DNA of 12,629 nucleotides from the NCBI GenBank assembly GCA_003218815.1, contig QHON01000082.1, forward strand, positions 1 to 12,629. The letters run 5' to 3'. The stretch's first letter is position 1. Each line of letters opens with the position of its first letter. The translations under genes and the position numbers were made by a program. Under the pieces are notes generated by a model that was given only the letters and a program-made list of their open reading frames with translations, searched no databases and was not told the DNA's origin. The stretch comes from Verrucomicrobiota bacterium (GTDB taxonomy: Bacteria; Verrucomicrobiota; Verrucomicrobiia; Chthoniobacterales; UBA10450). Positions 10,720-12,629 of the stretch are shown here, one piece after another.

Positions 10720-12629
10720 TATTTTTGTCCACTGCAGCGAGGAACCGCTGATACAGAAACGAAGCGACGATGGCGATAATGGCGACGACGATGAATGCGC
10801 CGATACGGTAAAGCTGGTCGAGCTGCGAAAGGTCGTGAAAGAAAAGTTTTAGCACGGTGACGCCCAACAATCCGAGACTCGCATATCGCACCGGCGCGGT
10901 TTTCTTCCGGATGCCGACGATGAGCAGCAGCAATGCAAACATGCCCCACGCAATGCTGTAACTCATGTCGCGAGCGAAATTTCCCGAGAATTGAAAGGTC
11001 AGCGCAGCTGCGCCGGGTGCACTGAAGTAATCGGCGATCTCGATGTTGACGAGCAGGAAAGCCAGTACCGTGCCTAGTGTGTAAAGCAATGGGAGTGAAT
11101 TGCGACCGAATACGAGGTGGCGCGGCGGTGCGAGTAATCGGGCGGCAGCAAAAAGACAAACAGTGGCGATCCCATAGGTATAGAGATACCAGTTGAAAAT
11201 CGGAGCCGCCGCGCGCGGATGATAGCTGAGCACGGCTGGATTGAGCGCCAGGCGCGCGAATACCACAACGAGCAAGCCGACGCCGGCGACGCGCAATCCC
11301 GAATGCGGCACTCGATGAAAGAGCCAGCAAAGCGCCGCGCCTTCTAGCGCCCAGCCGACAGTGATCCATTGACGGTCGAATTGGATCGGAAAAATCAGCG
11401 TAATGAAAAATAATGCGGCGCCGCCGAAGAGCGCGAGCTGCGCATTGCGCGCCGGGGTGTCGAGCGGTGTTCGTTTGAGCAGCACGAGAAGTCCGATGAG
11501 CGACGGCAGCGCAAATGCCGCGGGCACAAGACCGAGGACTCCGTTCGGATGCGCGGCGCGAATGAGCTGATAGACCAGATAAAAGTGCAACGGTCCGGCG
11601 AGCGCCGCCGTCGCCCACGGCGTTGTTTTTCCCGCGAATTCCCGATGAAAAACGAACGGAAACACGCTGAAGACGCCATAAAATACGAGGTACCAAATCA
11701 GCGGCACCGTGGCACGCGCCGGATCGAAATGTTGAAAATGCCACGTGTATTCCAGCGCCAGCACTGAAACCAGTCCCACGGCAGGCAGCACGTCGAGCGA
11801 GAAAATTTTTGTCATCCCCAAAAGCAGAACGGTTAGCAAGAGCGCGAGACCGAACACCGCCGAGGGATTCGCGAGTGGCAGCCGCAGAGTCACCATGATG
11901 AGAAGAAGAAACGGCAGCGTGGCCGACAAAGCAGGAAGTTGAACAGAGAGATTTGCCGGATCGGCGATGTTGCCGAAAAGACTTGGCGCGTGTGCTGTCG
12001 CGGCGCCCGGCGCGGCCAGCAATCGATGGCAAGCCCAGGCCGCTGCCACGAGAAAGAAAATCGCGAAACCGCCAAGCAGAAACAGTGCTGTCGCCAAACC
12101 AGTGAGTTCGCTCGGAATGTGAAACAACCATGCGCCTAGCGCGAGGAGTGTGAGCAGAAGCACGGCGAGAATCGGCAGCAACGTCGCCGCCATCACTGCG
12201 AGAACAAGAGCGAGGAGATCGACAACTAGTACGAACGGCCAGACGAGAATCGAAAGCTCAGTCAGCCTGAAGATCGGCATTAACACCAGTACGAGCGCGA
12301 GTGCCGGGAATGCATGGCACCACCACGGCAGAGTGATCTTGCGTAGACGTTGCAGCGCGAGCGGCGTCGCTGCATGAAACAGCGCGAACTCAAAATAGAA
12401 CGCCAGCGCGGTATAAAGATGCTGTCCGTTGAGGTAGTTTCCGGTCCATGCACCCAGAAAGATGAACGCTGCAAGGCCTGCGAGGGCTTCAACGACAACA
12501 AGTTTGGCGTCGAGCAGAGTGAGCGCGAGCAGGCCAAGATCGACAAGAAAAATGTAACTGAACAACAGAGCTGGCCGCTGCCCGAGTGTTTGGAACGGCA
12601 ACAAGTAAAACGCTGAGAACACGGCGACC
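10685..12629 (-). CDS. DUF2339 multi-spanning membrane protein, N-terminus cut off by window edge
   Basis: About 647 residues are visible and the frame stays open to the right edge (codons GTC GCC GTG precede the first candidate start at 12622), so the N-terminal part is missing. Members of this family are often 800-1000 residues with a soluble coiled-coil N-terminus before the membrane part. What is visible is nearly all membrane helices with short polar loops, roughly 18-20 hydrophobic segments, for example LALVLAVMAATLLPILAVLLLTLLA (split by short loops) and the closing IGAFIVVAIIAIVASFLYQRFL. Family wording includes FLLVNIEIADYF, YSIAWGMFALLLLIVGIRKK, and YASLGLLGVTVLKLFFHDLSQLDQLYRIGAF near the C-terminus. 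Its end overlaps the DUF3999 start by 35 bases. The function of the family is not established; its pairing with an exported DUF3999 protein suggests an envelope complex. Confidence 0.88.
   Translation of the reverse strand, partial: VAVFSAFYLLPFQTLGQRPALLFSYIFLVDLGLLALTLLDAKLVVVEALAGLAAFIFLGAWTGNYLNGQHLYTALAFYFEFALFHAATPLALQRLRKITLPWWCHAFPALALVLVLMPIFRLTELSILVWPFVLVVDLLALVLAVMAATLLPILAVLLLTLLALGAWLFHIPSELTGLATALFLLGGFAIFFLVAAAWACHRLLAAPGAATAHAPSLFGNIADPANLSVQLPALSATLPFLLLIMVTLRLPLANPSAVFGLALLLTVLLLGMTKIFSLDVLPAVGLVSVLALEYTWHFQHFDPARATVPLIWYLVFYGVFSVFPFVFHREFAGKTTPWATAALAGPLHFYLVYQLIRAAHPNGVLGLVPAAFALPSLIGLLVLLKRTPLDTPARNAQLALFGGAALFFITLIFPIQFDRQWITVGWALEGAALCWLFHRVPHSGLRVAGVGLLVVVFARLALNPAVLSYHPRAAAPIFNWYLYTYGIATVCLFAAARLLAPPRHLVFGRNSLPLLYTLGTVLAFLLVNIEIADYFSAPGAAALTFQFSGNFARDMSYSIAWGMFALLLLIVGIRKKTAPVRYASLGLLGVTVLKLFFHDLSQLDQLYRIGAFIVVAIIAIVASFLYQRFLAAVDKNNEAKATIPPTS

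Noticed and set aside
9919..10779. A 286-codon rightward open frame
   Set aside because: Antisense to the DUF3999 gene; no recognisable domain and abnormal composition.
10719..12131. A 470-codon leftward open frame
   Set aside because: Same strand as DUF2339 but another frame; extremely Arg/Ser-rich, while DUF2339 reads as an orderly membrane protein.
1..12629. CRISPR arrays, tRNA or rRNA genes
   Set aside because: No regularly spaced repeats and no cloverleaf or rRNA-like sequence was seen.

Overview
The window looks like a piece of a soil-type bacterial chromosome, most plausibly Verrucomicrobiota (Chthoniobacterales / Udaeobacter-like). That guess rests on the style of the short hypothetical proteins, the moderate G+C and the intergenic GC hairpin. 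No rRNA, tRNA or marker gene confirms it, so the taxonomy is inference.

Layout. (1) 1-2450 is an accessory patch. A leftward pair (an unknown protein and an XRE-type HTH regulator) faces a rightward set (a small putative HTH protein, a 269-residue protein with two ribbon-helix-helix-like modules, and a small hypothetical protein). (2) 2496-4251 reads as a decayed chromosomal integron. Two leftward cassette-like genes (DUF4440/NTF2-like and GFA) are separated by a well-formed attC site. A degenerate attI-like junction follows, then a rightward integron-integrase pseudogene of which only the two ends remain, with a GIY-YIG nuclease gene where the middle should be. (3) 4280-5246 is a leftward VOC-DUF2127 gene pair. 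(4) 5472-8884 is a rightward export operon: HlyD-type adaptor, ABC ATPase and ABC-2 permease. A second GIY-YIG gene sits between ATPase and permease, flanked by 27-bp inverted repeats and by an 8-bp direct repeat. (5) 8885-12629 is a leftward DUF2339-DUF3999 pair. The DUF3999 gene is frameshifted and the DUF2339 gene runs off the right edge.

The most interesting signal is the GIY-YIG unit at about 7379-7766. Removing the insert with one copy of the direct repeat CATGAAAT restores an overlap in which the ATPase stop and the permease start share ATGA. The unit therefore looks like a small mobile element that entered a stop/start overlap without damaging either gene. With the other GIY-YIG gene lying inside an integrase remnant, the window holds two GIY-YIG genes in places where something else used to be continuous.

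How the genes work together: HlyD, ATPase and permease should form one efflux pump. The DUF2339 membrane protein and the secreted, membrane-anchored DUF3999 protein are probably one functional pair. The integron part is probably no longer able to move cassettes by its own integrase.
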